Translations under genes and position numbers: made by a program
Notes under the pieces: model-generated
Seen by the model: only the letters and a program-made list of their open reading frames with translations
Databases searched by the model: none
What the model was told of the DNA's origin: nothing
Part shown: in pieces, positions 51,058 to 60,497 of the stretch
How the letters are laid out: every line of letters begins with the position of its first letter
Position numbering within the stretch: the first letter of the stretch is position 1
DNA from: Sulfitobacter indolifex
Lineage (GTDB): Bacteria; Pseudomonadota; Alphaproteobacteria; Rhodobacterales; Rhodobacteraceae
DNA length: 64,000 nt
NCBI RefSeq assembly: GCF_022788655.1
Contig: NZ_CP084951.1
Location: 3,207,524-3,271,523 of the forward strand
Direction of reading: 5' to 3'

Positions 51058-52221
51058 ATGGCTATTACACAACCGGCATCGCGCCCGGACACGAAACCTG
51101 TTGCCGTACCGGCAAACCCACGTTTCTCATCCGGCCCCTGCGCCAAAATCCCCACATTCGACCTGACCAAGCTTGCGGACGCACCGCTGGGCCGCAGCCA
51201 CCGTGCCGCACCCGGTAAGGCGAAACTGCTTGAGGCGATCGAGACCACACGCGAAGTGCTCGGTGTGCCTGCGGATTACCGCATCGGCATCGTGCCCGCG
51301 TCTGACACCGGCGCTTTTGAGATGGCCATGTGGTCGCTCTTGGGCGAACGCCCGGCTGAGATGGTCGCATGGGAAAGCTTCGGCGCGGGCTGGGTCACCG
51401 ATGTGGTCAAACAGCTGAAAATCGAAGCGCAGGTTCACACCGCAGAGTACGGCGAAATCGTCGACATGGCCGCGCTGAACTATGACAACGACGTTTGCTT
51501 TACATGGAATGGCACCACCTCTGGCGTGCGCATGGCAAACGGCGATGCGATCCCCGCGGACCGCGCGGGCTTGACGCTTTGCGATGCCACCTCGGCAGCC
51601 TTTGCGATGGACCTGCCTTGGGACAAGCTCGATGTGACGACCTTCTCTTGGCAGAAAGTTCTCGGCGGCGAAGCGGCGCACGGCATGTTGATCCTGTCGC
51701 CCCGCGCTGTTGAGCGGTTGGAGAATTACACCCCCGCATGGCCCCTGCCGAAAATCTTCCGCCTGACCAAAGGCGGCAAGCTGAACGAGGGCATCTTCAA
51801 GGGCGAGACGATCAACACGCCGTCGATGCTCTGCGTCGAAGACTACTTGCTGGCGCTTGATTGGGCAAAATCCGTGGGCGGCCTCAAAGGGCTGATCGCG
51901 CGGGCCGATGCCAATACCAAAGCGATTGCCGATTTCGTTGACGCGCATGACTGGATTGATTTCCTCGCCACCGATCCGGCGACACGGTCCAACACGTCGG
52001 TCTGCCTGAAGTTCACCGACGACCGGATCGAAGACGGTGCAGCCTTTGCCAAGGCCGTGGCCAAGCGGTTGGAAGCCGAAGGCGCAGCGCTCGACATTGG
52101 CGCCTACCGCGATGCCCCTCCGGGCCTGCGCATCTGGTGCGGCGGCACGGTTGAGACGGCAGATATCGAAGCGATGTTGCCGTGGCTCGAATGGGCTTTC
52201 GAGACCGAAATCAACGCTTAA
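51058..52221 (+). CDS. serC: Phosphoserine aminotransferase
   Basis: A 387-residue class V PLP aminotransferase converting 3-phosphohydroxypyruvate to phosphoserine. This is the longer alphaproteobacterial/archaeal-like form: [17 protein letters not shown] at the N-terminus, [26 protein letters not shown] and [15 protein letters not shown] with the PLP Lys. GAGAGGG precedes the ATG. The gap to serA holds a perfect 8-bp hairpin, probably processed or partial. Pairs with serA. Confidence 0.95.
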   Translation: MAITQPASRPDTKPVAVPANPRFSSGPCAKIPTFDLTKLADAPLGRSHRAAPGKAKLLEAIETTREVLGVPADYRIGIVPASDTGAFEMAMWSLLGERPAEMVAWESFGAGWVTDVVKQLKIEAQVHTAEYGEIVDMAALNYDNDVCFTWNGTTSGVRMANGDAIPADRAGLTLCDATSAAFAMDLPWDKLDVTTFSWQKVLGGEAAHGMLILSPRAVERLENYTPAWPLPKIFRLTKGGKLNEGIFKGETINTPSMLCVEDYLLALDWAKSVGGLKGLIARADANTKAIADFVDAHDWIDFLATDPATRSNTSVCLKFTDDRIEDGAAFAKAVAKRLEAEGAALDIGAYRDAPPGLRIWCGGTVETADIEAMLPWLEWAFETEINA

Positions 52222-52232
52222 GCATTCCGGCA

Positions 52233-52252
52233 GGCGCGTGACCCCACGCGCC
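52233..52252 (+). repeat. Hairpin between serC and serA
   Basis: GGCGCGTG and CACGCGCC pair perfectly with loop ACCC, starting 12 bases after the serC stop. It may tune serA expression; no T-tract follows, so full termination is unlikely. Confidence 0.5.
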
Positions 52253-52288
52253 GCCCCTGCCCCCATATTTTTGAAAAGGACCACAAAC

Positions 52289-53884
52289 ATGGCTCCCAAA
52301 GTACTCATCTCCGACAGCCTCAGCGAAGCCGCCGTTCAAATCTTTCGCGACCGTGGCATCGACGTCGATTTCCAGCCCGATCTGGGCAAGGACAAAGACA
52401 AGCTGGCCGAAATCATCGGCAACTATGATGGCCTCGCGATCCGCTCTGCGACTAAAGTGACCGAGAAAATCCTCGCCGCTGCGCCGAACCTTAAGGTCAT
52501 TGGCCGCGCGGGCATCGGCACCGACAACATCGACAAAGAGGCCGCGTCGAAACAGGGTGTGATCGTCATGAACACCCCCTTCGGCAACATGATCACCACG
52601 GCCGAGCATGCCATCGCGATGATGTTCGCCGTGGCGCGCCAAATCCCCGAAGCGTCGGCCTCTACCCATGCTGGCAAATGGGAAAAGTCCAAGTTCATGG
52701 GCGTTGAGCTGACCGGCAAGACCTTGGGCGTCATCGGCGCGGGCAACATCGGGGGCATCGTTTGCGACCGTGCGCGTGGGCTGAAGATGAAAGTCGTGGC
52801 CTATGACCCCTTCTTGGGCGAGGAAAAGGCCGAAGAGATGGGCGTCGAGAAGGTTGAGCTTGATGATCTGCTCAAGCGCGCTGATTTCATCACGCTGCAC
52901 GTGCCCTACACCGATCAAACGGCGAACATTTTGGGCCGCGAAAACCTTGCCAAGACCAAGCCCGGCGTGCGCATCATCAACTGTGCCCGTGGTGGTTTGG
53001 TCGACGAAGAGGCGCTGGCCGAAATGCTGAAATCAGGCCATGTCGCAGGCGCAGGCTTTGACGTCTTTGCCGAAGAACCCGCCACCGACAACCCGCTGTT
53101 CAATCTGCCCAACGTGGTCTGCACGCCCCACCTTGGTGCCGCCACCACCGAAGCGCAGGAAAACGTGGCGCTCCAAGTGGCCGAGCAGATGTCAGACTAC
53201 CTGCTGACCGGTGCCGTGACCAACGCGCTGAACATGCCGTCGGTCACCGCCGAAGAAGCCAAGGTCATGGGCCCATGGGTCAAGCTGGCCGGGCATCTTG
53301 GCGCCTTCATCGGTCAGATGACCGATGAGCCGATCAAGGCGATCAACATCCTTTACGACGGCTCGGTCGGCCAGATGAACCTCAAGGCGCTGAACTGTGG
53401 TGTCGTGGCGGGCATCATGAAACGCGCCAACCCGGATGTGAACATGGTCTCCGCCCCCGTGGTTGCCCGCGAAAAAGGCATCCAGATCAGCACCACCAAC
53501 CAGGACAAATCCGGCGTGTTCGACGGCTATGTCAAAGTGACCGTGGTGACCGAAAAGCGCGAACGCTCCATCGCCGGGACCGTCTTCTCGGACGGCAAGC
53601 CGCGCTTCATCCAGATCAAAGGCATCACCATCGACGCCGAGATCGGAGAGCATATGCTTTACACCACCAACGAAGACGTGCCGGGCATCATCGGTACCTT
53701 GGGCCAAACCATGGGCGAAAACGGCGTGAACATCGCCAATTTCACCTTGGGCCGGAACACCGCCAAGGGCGAAGCGATTGCCCTGCTCTATGTTGACGAT
53801 CAGGTGCCCGAGGCGGTCATTGGCAAGCTGCGCGACACCGGCATGTTCCGCCAGATCAAGCCGCTGCAATTCGACGTGGCCTGA
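52289..53884 (+). CDS. serA: D-3-phosphoglycerate dehydrogenase
   Basis: A 531-residue NAD-dependent dehydrogenase, first step of serine synthesis, of the long type with a substrate-regulatory domain and a C-terminal ACT domain. Motifs: AGIGTDNIDKEAASKQGV, NAD loop GVIGAGNIGGIVC, catalytic NCARGGLVDEEAL and TPHLGAATTEAQENVA (His), then GTVFSDGKPRFIQIKG (ASB domain) and VPGIIGTLGQTMGENGVN (ACT, serine feedback). The frame extends back into serC, but AAAAGGA before MAPKVLISDS sets ATG at 52289. Ends in a strong terminator. Confidence 0.96.
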   Translation: MAPKVLISDSLSEAAVQIFRDRGIDVDFQPDLGKDKDKLAEIIGNYDGLAIRSATKVTEKILAAAPNLKVIGRAGIGTDNIDKEAASKQGVIVMNTPFGNMITTAEHAIAMMFAVARQIPEASASTHAGKWEKSKFMGVELTGKTLGVIGAGNIGGIVCDRARGLKMKVVAYDPFLGEEKAEEMGVEKVELDDLLKRADFITLHVPYTDQTANILGRENLAKTKPGVRIINCARGGLVDEEALAEMLKSGHVAGAGFDVFAEEPATDNPLFNLPNVVCTPHLGAATTEAQENVALQVAEQMSDYLLTGAVTNALNMPSVTAEEAKVMGPWVKLAGHLGAFIGQMTDEPIKAINILYDGSVGQMNLKALNCGVVAGIMKRANPDVNMVSAPVVAREKGIQISTTNQDKSGVFDGYVKVTVVTEKRERSIAGTVFSDGKPRFIQIKGITIDAEIGEHMLYTTNEDVPGIIGTLGQTMGENGVNIANFTLGRNTAKGEAIALLYVDDQVPEAVIGKLRDTGMFRQIKPLQFDVA

Positions 53885-53903
53885 TTTTACATTGCCAAAT
53901 TTG

Positions 53904-53929
53904 AAAGCGCCCCCTCGTGGGGCGCTTTT
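53904..53929 (+). terminator. Terminator of serC-serA
   Basis: AAAGCGCCCC and GGGGCGCTTT pair perfectly around a 5-nt loop, then TTTTGCTTTT, 20 bases after the serA stop. Confidence 0.85.
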
Positions 53930-54013
53930 GCTTTTGCGGGCATCTGGTCTCTGTCCCTTCCCTTCCCAGCCGCTTTGCGGCATCACGGAGGACGCAGAAA
54001 GACAGGAATGAAT

Positions 54014-54742
54014 ATGCCCAGCCCCATCTATGCCATCGGTGACATCCACGGTCACGCCGCCGAGCTTGAGCGCGTCTTAACTTTGATCGAAGAAGACGGC
54101 GGGCCGGACGCGCAGATCGTTTTCTTAGGCGATTACACCGACCGCGGCCCGGACAGCAAAGCGGTGATTGATCGGCTGGCAAACGGCAAGGCCGAGGGCC
54201 GCAACTGGACCTTCTTGATGGGCAACCATGACCGCATGTTCAGCTGGTTCATGGAGGATTTTCCGCGCCATGATCCGCTCTTGCTGGTCGAGCTGAACTG
54301 GCTGAATCCGCGCTTGGGCGGCGATACGACGCTTGGCTCCTACGGGGTTTCGGTCAGTGGACGGGACCGCATGTCAGACGTGCATGCAAAGGCCCACGAA
54401 GCGGTGCCGCAGGCGCATGTTGATTTCTTGAAAACCCTCGCGCTGTCGCATCAAACGCCCGACCATTTCTTTGCCCATGCAGGGATCCGCCCCGGCGTGC
54501 CGCTTGACGCGCAGCGCGAGAATGATCTGCTGTGGATCCGCCGCGAGTTTCACGAATTTACGGAAGCGCACCCCAAGCTGATCGTGCATGGCCACACCCC
54601 CGTGGACAGCGCCGTGCATTACGGCAACCGCGTCAACCTCGACACCGGCGCGGGCTACGGCAAACCGCTTTGTGCAGCGGTGTTTGAGGGGGATGAGGCT
54701 TGGGTACTAACGCAACAGGGGCGCAATCGCCTGCGCCCCTGA
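54014..54742 (+). CDS. Serine/threonine-type metallophosphoesterase
   Basis: A 242-residue PPP-like phosphatase. Blocks: YAIGDIHGHAAELERVL (Asp and His), FLGDYTDRGPDSKAVIDRL, LMGNHDRMF, and later HAGIRPG and VHGHTPVD. These match small bacterial protein phosphatases (PrpA-like) and some bis(5'-nucleosyl)-tetraphosphatases. AGGA six bases ahead favours ATG at 54014 over 54008 or the longer frame. The last codons form one arm of a perfect hairpin, and tdh from the other strand ends five bases away. Confidence 0.85.
   Translation: MPSPIYAIGDIHGHAAELERVLTLIEEDGGPDAQIVFLGDYTDRGPDSKAVIDRLANGKAEGRNWTFLMGNHDRMFSWFMEDFPRHDPLLLVELNWLNPRLGGDTTLGSYGVSVSGRDRMSDVHAKAHEAVPQAHVDFLKTLALSHQTPDHFFAHAGIRPGVPLDAQRENDLLWIRREFHEFTEAHPKLIVHGHTPVDSAVHYGNRVNLDTGAGYGKPLCAAVFEGDEAWVLTQQGRNRLRP
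54716..54741. terminator. Terminator-type hairpin within the end of the phosphatase gene
   Basis: CAGGGGCGCA and TGCGCCCCTG pair perfectly over a 6-nt loop. The stem lies inside the last nine codons of the rightward phosphatase gene and its stop, and faces the tdh stop. It can serve both genes as a terminator while also coding protein. Confidence 0.6.
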
Positions 54743-54747
54743 TTGGC

Positions 54748-55788
54748 TTAGGTCCAGTCAAGCACCACTTTGCCCGACTGGCCTGACTTCATCGCGGCAA
54801 AGCCCTGCTCAAAATCGTCCACCCCAAAGCGGTGGGTGATGATCCCCGAGACATCAAGCCCGTTTTCCAGCATGGCAATCATCTTGTACCACGTTTCGAA
54901 AATCTCGCGGCCATAGACGCCTTTGATGGTGATTGCTTTGAACACGATCCGGCTCCAATCTACCGGCGATTTGCCCGGGGGGATGCCCAGCATGGCGATG
55001 CGCCCGCCCATGGTCATGGCCTCAACCATCTGATCCAGCGCCTGCTGGTTGCCTGACATCTCTAGCCCCACGTCGAAGCCTTGCTTCATTTTCAAGCGCG
55101 GGATCACGTCGGCAAGGCTTTCCTCAGCCACATTCACAGGCACCACATCGGCAACCTTTTCCGCCAACGCCAGCCGGGCGGGGTTCACATCCGTAATCAC
55201 CACATGCCGCGCGCCCACATGCCGCGCCACGGCGGCGGCCATGATGCCGATAGGGCCAGCCCCTGTGATGAGCACATCCTCCCCAACCAGATCAAAACTT
55301 AGCGCCGTATGTACTGCGTTGCCCAAGGGATCGAGGATCGCGCCGATGTCGTCGGAGATCTCATCCGGCAGCGGCACGACGTTGAAGGCAGGCAGCTTGA
55401 GGTACTGCGCAAAGGCCCCCTGCTCATTCACCCCGATGCCCCGCGTCGCGGGATCAAGGTGGAACTTGCCCGCCCGGCTTTGCCGCGACTGTTTGCCGAT
55501 CAGATGCCCCTCGCCAGAGCAGCGCTGGCCGATCTCCAACCCTTCGACATTGCGGCCTAATTCCACGATCTCGCCCGCGAATTCATGCCCGGTGATCAAC
55601 GGCACCGGCACGGTCTGCGCGGCCCAATCGTCCCAGTTCCAGATGTGGATATCGGTGCCGCAAATGCCGGTTTTGTTGATCTTAATCAGCACGTCGTCGG
55701 GGCCGATTTCCGGCACCGGGGCGTGGGTCATCCACAGCCCCTCGCGGGCATGCAGCTTGGAAAGCGCCTTCATTTCGTTGGTGGTCAT
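54748..55788 (-). CDS. tdh: L-threonine 3-dehydrogenase lacking the usual zinc-lobe cysteines
   Basis: A 346-residue zinc medium-chain dehydrogenase: L-threonine plus NAD to 2-amino-3-oxobutyrate. Catalytic zinc ligands are kept: [15 protein letters not shown] (Cys) and TGHEFAGEI (His/Glu); NAD loop [15 protein letters not shown]. In place of the structural-zinc tetrad CxxCxxCx7C it has [21 protein letters not shown], where all four Cys are Gly, Ser, Ser and Asp. The enzyme otherwise looks complete, and its coupling to kbl (ATGA overlap) supports the function. The lost structural zinc is the point to check. Confidence 0.92.
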   Translation of the reverse strand: MTTNEMKALSKLHAREGLWMTHAPVPEIGPDDVLIKINKTGICGTDIHIWNWDDWAAQTVPVPLITGHEFAGEIVELGRNVEGLEIGQRCSGEGHLIGKQSRQSRAGKFHLDPATRGIGVNEQGAFAQYLKLPAFNVVPLPDEISDDIGAILDPLGNAVHTALSFDLVGEDVLITGAGPIGIMAAAVARHVGARHVVITDVNPARLALAEKVADVVPVNVAEESLADVIPRLKMKQGFDVGLEMSGNQQALDQMVEAMTMGGRIAMLGIPPGKSPVDWSRIVFKAITIKGVYGREIFETWYKMIAMLENGLDVSGIITHRFGVDDFEQGFAAMKSGQSGKVVLDWT

Positions 55789-56972
55789 TTCAGCACCCCG
55801 CAGGACTTGCCTGCCACTTCAAACGCTTTCAATGCGCGGTCCAATTGCTCGCGGGTAAGGGCTGCATTCATCTGCGTACGGATGCGCGCCTGCCCGCGCG
55901 GCACGACCGGAAAGAAAAAGCCCGAGACATAGACTCCCTCTTCAAACAGTTTCGCCGCCATATCTTGCGCCAGTTGCGCCTCGCCCAACATGACCGGAAC
56001 GATGGGATGCTCACCGGGCAGCAGATCAAAACCCAGTTTCTCCAGCCCCGCGCGCCAATAGGTGGTGTTCTCAAACAGACGTGCGCGCAGGTCGTCGCCC
56101 TGCTCCACCAGTTCCAGCGCCCGCATGCCCGCCATCACGATCGAAGACGGTAGAGAATTGGAAAAGAGGTAGGGGCGCGCGCGCTGGCGCAGCAGGTCGA
56201 TAACCGCCTGCGGCCCGGCGATATAGCCGCCGATCGCCCCGCCAAGCGCCTTGCCCAGCGTTCCGGTGACGATATCGACCTTAACGCCATGATGCGCCGG
56301 GCTGCCCTCGCCCTTCGGCCCCATAAAGCCGGTGGAGTGGCAGTCATCCACCATCACCAGTGCCTCGTATTTCTCGGCCAGCGCCACAATCTCGGGCAGG
56401 TTGGCGAGGTAGCCATCCATAGAGAATACGCCGTCGGTGGCGATCATGATGAAACGCGCGCCGTCGTCGCGGGCCTGTTTCAGCTTGGCCTCCAGATCGT
56501 CCATGTCGCTGTTGGCGTAGCGATAGCGCTTTGCCTTGCACAGACGAATGCCGTCGATGATCGACGCATGGTTCAGCGCGTCCGAGATCACCGCATCCTC
56601 TGGTCCCAACAGCGGCTCAAACAGCCCCCCATTGGCGTCAAAACAAGCGGCAAAGAGGATCGAATCGTCATGACCGAGGAAGCTTGCCAGCTTCTGCTCC
56701 AGCTCACGGTGAATGTCCTGCGTGCCGCAGATAAAGCGGACTGAGGCCATGCCGAAACCTTTATCATCCATCGCCTGCTTTGCCGTGGCGATCAGGTCGG
56801 GATGGTCGGCCAGCCCAAGGTAATTGTTGGCGCAAAGGTTAATAACCTCGCGGGTGCCGACCTCAATTTCCCCGCCCTGCGGCGTGGTAATCAGCCGCTC
56901 GCGCTTCATCATGCCTTCGGCGTCGATCTCGGCCAGGGTGTCGGTGATGTGGTCCAGAAATGCTTTGGTCAT
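55785..56972 (-). CDS. kbl: 2-amino-3-ketobutyrate CoA ligase (glycine C-acetyltransferase)
   Basis: A 395-residue PLP enzyme of the alpha-oxoamine synthase family, which splits 2-amino-3-oxobutyrate with CoA into glycine and acetyl-CoA. Motifs: [46 protein letters not shown] and [16 protein letters not shown] (PLP Lys). GGGAGAG precedes [10 protein letters not shown]; the longer frame to 56996 is rejected. It leads the tdh gene, forming threonine catabolism. Upstream lies a nest of inverted repeats that probably bind the XRE-cupin regulator. Confidence 0.95.
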   Translation of the reverse strand: MTKAFLDHITDTLAEIDAEGMMKRERLITTPQGGEIEVGTREVINLCANNYLGLADHPDLIATAKQAMDDKGFGMASVRFICGTQDIHRELEQKLASFLGHDDSILFAACFDANGGLFEPLLGPEDAVISDALNHASIIDGIRLCKAKRYRYANSDMDDLEAKLKQARDDGARFIMIATDGVFSMDGYLANLPEIVALAEKYEALVMVDDCHSTGFMGPKGEGSPAHHGVKVDIVTGTLGKALGGAIGGYIAGPQAVIDLLRQRARPYLFSNSLPSSIVMAGMRALELVEQGDDLRARLFENTTYWRAGLEKLGFDLLPGEHPIVPVMLGEAQLAQDMAAKLFEEGVYVSGFFFPVVPRGQARIRTQMNAALTREQLDRALKAFEVAGKSCGVLK

Positions 56973-57001
56973 GAGTCTCTCCCTTTTGAGGCTCATCTAC
57001 C

Positions 57002-57065
57002 ATAGCGGAAGCTATTCCGAAATAGAGGATTTCTTGAATAGCGGATTTTATCCGATATACCGGAT
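57002..57065. promoter_or_regulatory. Nest of inverted repeats before kbl
   Basis: Overlapping perfect repeats: ATAGC-GGAA-GCTAT (57002-57015), CGGAA-GCTA-TTCCG (57006-57019), CTATT-CCGA-AATAG (57012-57025), then CGGAT-TTT-ATCCG (57042-57054) and ATCCG-6nt-CGGAT (57050-57065). The unit CGGAT/ATCCG recurs. Lies between the XRE-cupin gene and kbl, both leftward, so it is the likely operator-promoter of kbl-tdh. Confidence 0.6.
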
Positions 57066-57066
57066 A

Positions 57067-57633
57067 TTAGGCGTCCTGCACGACCAAGAAGGCCCGCACC
57101 GGCCCCGCCGTGGCGCGGATGGCATGGGGCACATCGGCAGCATAACGGGCGGTATCGCCAGCTTGCAATTGCTCAGACCCTGCACCGCTGGTCACTTCGA
57201 CCGCGCCTTCAAAGACGCTCAAATGCTCCCGCGCGCCGCGGGTATGTGGGGCGCTTTCCAGAACACCAGCCTCGGCGATAAGCAACTCGTACACCTCGTG
57301 ACGCCCGGCCTCTTCGGGCGGGGATAAGATGCGGATGCGGCAACCAGAACCGAGGTTGTTAATAGTGGGCACCGCGGCGCTGCGCAGCACTTCGATCTGC
57401 GCTTCGGTGGGGGCACCATCCAAAAGCCCCGCGAAATCCACCTGCAAGGCCCGCGTGAGGTTCCACAGTGTCGCAATGGTCGGGCTCGATTCGCCGCGCT
57501 CAATCTGGCTCACCATAGAGCGTGACACCCCCGACAGCTTGGCCACAGCATCAAGCGACAACCCCTGCCCCTGCCGCGCTTCTTTCAGGCGGGCGGGCAG
57601 CTGCGTCAGGATCTTGTCATTGTTTTCCGTCAT
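57067..57633 (-). CDS. XRE-cupin regulator of kbl-tdh
   Basis: A 188-residue regulator with helix-turn-helix about 12-68 (LKEARQGQGLSLDAVAKLSG, then SRSMVSQIERGESSPTIATL) and a C-terminal cupin about 100-185 (GRHEVYELLIAEAGVLES, REHLSVFEGAVEVTSG, AADVPHAIRA). The frame runs to 58107, but MTENNDKILTQLPARL at 57633 is the true start. Immediately upstream of kbl on the same strand, so threonine or glycine may be its signal, which is inference. Divergent from the thiolase by 115 bases. Confidence 0.88.
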   Translation of the reverse strand: MTENNDKILTQLPARLKEARQGQGLSLDAVAKLSGVSRSMVSQIERGESSPTIATLWNLTRALQVDFAGLLDGAPTEAQIEVLRSAAVPTINNLGSGCRIRILSPPEEAGRHEVYELLIAEAGVLESAPHTRGAREHLSVFEGAVEVTSGAGSEQLQAGDTARYAADVPHAIRATAGPVRAFLVVQDA

Positions 57634-57748
57634 GGCGGATATGTCGCGCGGCGCTCTGCCCCTGTCAAGCGGCGCTTTGACGGAACGTTCCCCCTGACAT
57701 TGCAGCACCGGCATCCCATAGTGCCGCCAACGGATAGAGGAGAGCTTC

Positions 57749-58930
57749 ATGTCAAACGATATCGTCATCTTGGGCGGCGCCCGCACCGCCATCGGCACCT
57801 TCGGCGGCGCATTGGCCGCGACCTCGCCCAGCACATTGGGCAGCATCGTCGCACGCGCCGCGATGGAGCGTGCAGGCGTTGATCCGGCCCAGATCGGCCA
57901 TGTTGTGTTCGGCAACGTCATCAACACTGAACCGCGTGACATGTACCTCAGCCGCGTCGCCGCGCGGGAGGCTGGCGTGCCGGATGAGGTGCCTGCGATG
58001 AACGTGAACCGCCTCTGTGGCTCTGGCGTGCAAGCGTTGGTTTCGGCAGCGCAGAGCCTGATGCTGGGCGACGCGGATTTCGCCCTTGCCGGGGGTGCCG
58101 AGAGCATGTCCCGCGCGCCTTACATCCTGCCTGACGCCCGCTGGGGTCAGAAGATGGGCGATGTGCGTAGCCTTGATATGCTGCTCGGCACGCTGAACTG
58201 TCCCTTCGGCACGGGCCACATGGGCGTCACGGCCGAGAATGTCGCCGATGAACATACCGTCACGCGCGAGGAAATGGACGCCTTCGCCCTGCAAAGCCAA
58301 GAGCGCGCGGCGGCGGCCATCGCGGCGGGGCACTTCAAAGATCAAATCGTGCCGGTCGATGAGAAGGTGAAGCGCGACATGGTGCCGTTTGACACCGATG
58401 AGCACCCCAAGGCCACGACCGCCGAAGCACTGGCCGGGCTGCGCCCCGTTTTCCAGAAAGATGGGCGCGTCACAGCGGGCAATGCCAGCGGCATCAACGA
58501 TGGCGCTGCAGCGCTGGTCTTGGCCCGCGCCGAAGCGGCTGAGGCCGCCGGGTTGAAACCCCGTGCGCGCATCTTGGGCTACGCCCATGCTGGTGTGCGG
58601 CCTGAGGTGATGGGCATCGGCCCGATCCCTGCCGTGCAGAACCTGCTGAAGCGTACCGGGTTGAAGGCTAGCGATTTCGACGTGATCGAAAGCAACGAGG
58701 CCTTCGCCAGCCAAGCGCTGGCCGTGAGCAAGGAACTGGGCTTTGATCCCGCGAAGGTGAACCCGAATGGCGGGGCGATTGCGCTTGGCCACCCTGTTGG
58801 CGCGACGGGCGCGATCATCACCGTGAAGGCGCTTTATGAATTGGAGCGGATTGGCGGCAAGCGCGCGCTGATCACCATGTGCATCGGTGGCGGTCAAGGC
58901 ATCGCGCTGGCAATTGAACGTATCGCTTAA
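57749..58930 (+). CDS. Acetyl-CoA acetyltransferase (thiolase)
   Basis: A 393-residue thiolase. Catalytic Cys in MNVNRLCGSGVQALVSA, His in GGAIALGHPVGATGA and Cys in ALITMCIGGGQGIALA, the three active-site blocks. It condenses two acetyl-CoA to acetoacetyl-CoA (PhaA/AtoB) or works in degradation. GAGGAG lies ahead of the ATG. No PHB synthase gene is adjacent, so the pathway is open; the acetyl-CoA made by Kbl is a possible link. Confidence 0.93.
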   Translation: MSNDIVILGGARTAIGTFGGALAATSPSTLGSIVARAAMERAGVDPAQIGHVVFGNVINTEPRDMYLSRVAAREAGVPDEVPAMNVNRLCGSGVQALVSAAQSLMLGDADFALAGGAESMSRAPYILPDARWGQKMGDVRSLDMLLGTLNCPFGTGHMGVTAENVADEHTVTREEMDAFALQSQERAAAAIAAGHFKDQIVPVDEKVKRDMVPFDTDEHPKATTAEALAGLRPVFQKDGRVTAGNASGINDGAAALVLARAEAAEAAGLKPRARILGYAHAGVRPEVMGIGPIPAVQNLLKRTGLKASDFDVIESNEAFASQALAVSKELGFDPAKVNPNGGAIALGHPVGATGAIITVKALYELERIGGKRALITMCIGGGQGIALAIERIA

Positions 58931-58938
58931 AACAAGGC

Positions 58939-58956
58939 GGGGGCCATATGGCCCCC
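58939..58956. terminator. 18-bp palindrome between thiolase and ubiB
   Basis: GGGGGCCATATGGCCCCC, a perfect self-complementary sequence, lies in the 34-base gap between two convergent stops. Likely a bidirectional terminator hairpin, though no unpaired loop is present unless the central ATAT opens. Confidence 0.6.
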
Positions 58957-58964
58957 TCAACCCC

Positions 58965-60497
58965 TTAAAGCAGCGCGCCAATGAGGGCGATTGTCGTCGC
59001 CCCCGTAATGCCCGACATCACCGCCGTCGCCGCGATATAGCGCCAGAAACGCGGGCGGCGCTGCGGCTGCTCTTCGGTCTGACGGTTCAGCGCCTGTTCG
59101 ACCAGCCCCGGCAGACGTGGGCCAAAGCGGGCCATAACCATCGCCGTATCACGCAGGTCCGACAGCATAGCGCGGGGGCCGAGCGATTTGGTGATGTAAT
59201 CCGTCACAATCGGGCTCGCGACTTCCCAGATGTTGATATGCGGGTTGAGCGAGCGCGCGACCCCTTCGACCACAACCATCGTGCGTTGCAACAAAATCAG
59301 CTCGGTCCGGGTTTCCATGCCGAAGCGCTCGGTCACCTCAAAGAGATACGTCAGCAGCCGCGCCATAGAGATGCGGGTGGCGTCCATACCAAAGATCGGC
59401 TCGCCGACGGCGCGCAGGGCGCGGGCGAATTCATCGACGTCTTTGTCGGCAGGCACGTAACCGGCTTCGAAATGGACCTTGGCCACGCGCAGATAATCAC
59501 GCCGAATGAAGCCATAGAGGATCTCGGCATAGACCCGGCGGGTATAGCTGTCGATATGACCCATGATGCCGAAGTCATACGCGATGATATCGCCATTGGC
59601 CGCGACCTTGAGGTTGCCTTGGTGCATGTCGGCGTGGAAATAGCCGTCGCGCAGGGCGTGTTGCAGGAAGAGTTGCAGCACCCGCTCTGAGAGCGCCACG
59701 CGGTCATGGCCCGCAGCATCAAGCGCGGCGTTGTCGCCCAGCGGAAGGCCATCCGCCCAGCCCAGCGTCATCACGCGGCGGCCAGAGTGGTTCCACTTGA
59801 TCTCGGGCAGTTGAAAGCCGGGATCGTCCTTGGTGTTGGCGGCGAATTCAGACGCGGCAGAGCTTTCCAGCCGCAGGTCCAGCTCACCGCGTACGACGCC
59901 ATCGAAATGCTGGATCACTTCCATCGGGCGCAGGCGGCGCGAACCGGGGGAGAAAATCTCGGCCATACGCGCGGCGAGGTAGAAGGCATCGATATCCTTG
60001 CGGAAGGCCTTTTCGATGCCCGGACGCAGCACCTTCACGGCAACCTCTTCGCCCGTTTCGGCCATGCGCGCGTAGTGAACCTGCGCGATGGAGGCGGCGG
60101 CGACGGGTTCGCTGAACTCCGAGAAAATAGCGCTGACCGGTTCGCCCAGTTCCTGCTCAACCGCCTTGCGGGCAAGGGCAGTATCAAAGGGCGGCAGCTT
60201 GTCTTGCAACACGCGCAGTTGCACCGCCAGATCATCGCCCACCACGTCGGGCCGGGTCGACAGCACCTGACCGAATTTAATGTAGGCGGGGCCAAGCGCC
60301 GTCAGCGCGCGGGTCGCAGGCGGCATGGTTGGGTCGCCTTTGTATCCCAGCCATTTGAACGGCAGGCCAAGCGCACGGGCCACGAAGCGCAGCGGCGGGG
60401 AGGCATCAAAAGCATCCAGCACCACATTCATCGCTCCGGCACGTTCCAGCGTGGCGCCGGTGCGGATCAGCCGCCAGATGTTGTGAGGTCCGCGCAT
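58965..60497 (-). CDS. ubiB: UbiB-family ATPase/kinase-like protein of ubiquinone synthesis
   Basis: A 510-residue ABC1/ADCK-fold protein needed for ubiquinone synthesis. Family blocks: KFGQVLSTRPDVVGDDL (the KxGQ motif), EVAVKVLRPGIEKAFRKD, DGYFHADMHQGNLKV and IAYDFGIMGHID (metal-binding loop). Two C-terminal membrane helices, about 465-485 and 490-508. Its start directly abuts the ubiE stop, sharing one base, so the pair is translated together. Confidence 0.95.
   Translation of the reverse strand: MRGPHNIWRLIRTGATLERAGAMNVVLDAFDASPPLRFVARALGLPFKWLGYKGDPTMPPATRALTALGPAYIKFGQVLSTRPDVVGDDLAVQLRVLQDKLPPFDTALARKAVEQELGEPVSAIFSEFSEPVAAASIAQVHYARMAETGEEVAVKVLRPGIEKAFRKDIDAFYLAARMAEIFSPGSRRLRPMEVIQHFDGVVRGELDLRLESSAASEFAANTKDDPGFQLPEIKWNHSGRRVMTLGWADGLPLGDNAALDAAGHDRVALSERVLQLFLQHALRDGYFHADMHQGNLKVAANGDIIAYDFGIMGHIDSYTRRVYAEILYGFIRRDYLRVAKVHFEAGYVPADKDVDEFARALRAVGEPIFGMDATRISMARLLTYLFEVTERFGMETRTELILLQRTMVVVEGVARSLNPHINIWEVASPIVTDYITKSLGPRAMLSDLRDTAMVMARFGPRLPGLVEQALNRQTEEQPQRRPRFWRYIAATAVMSGITGATTIALIGALL

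Noticed and set aside
57752..58981. Minus-strand open frame of 409 codons
   Set aside because: It is antisense to the thiolase, whose three active-site blocks are intact.
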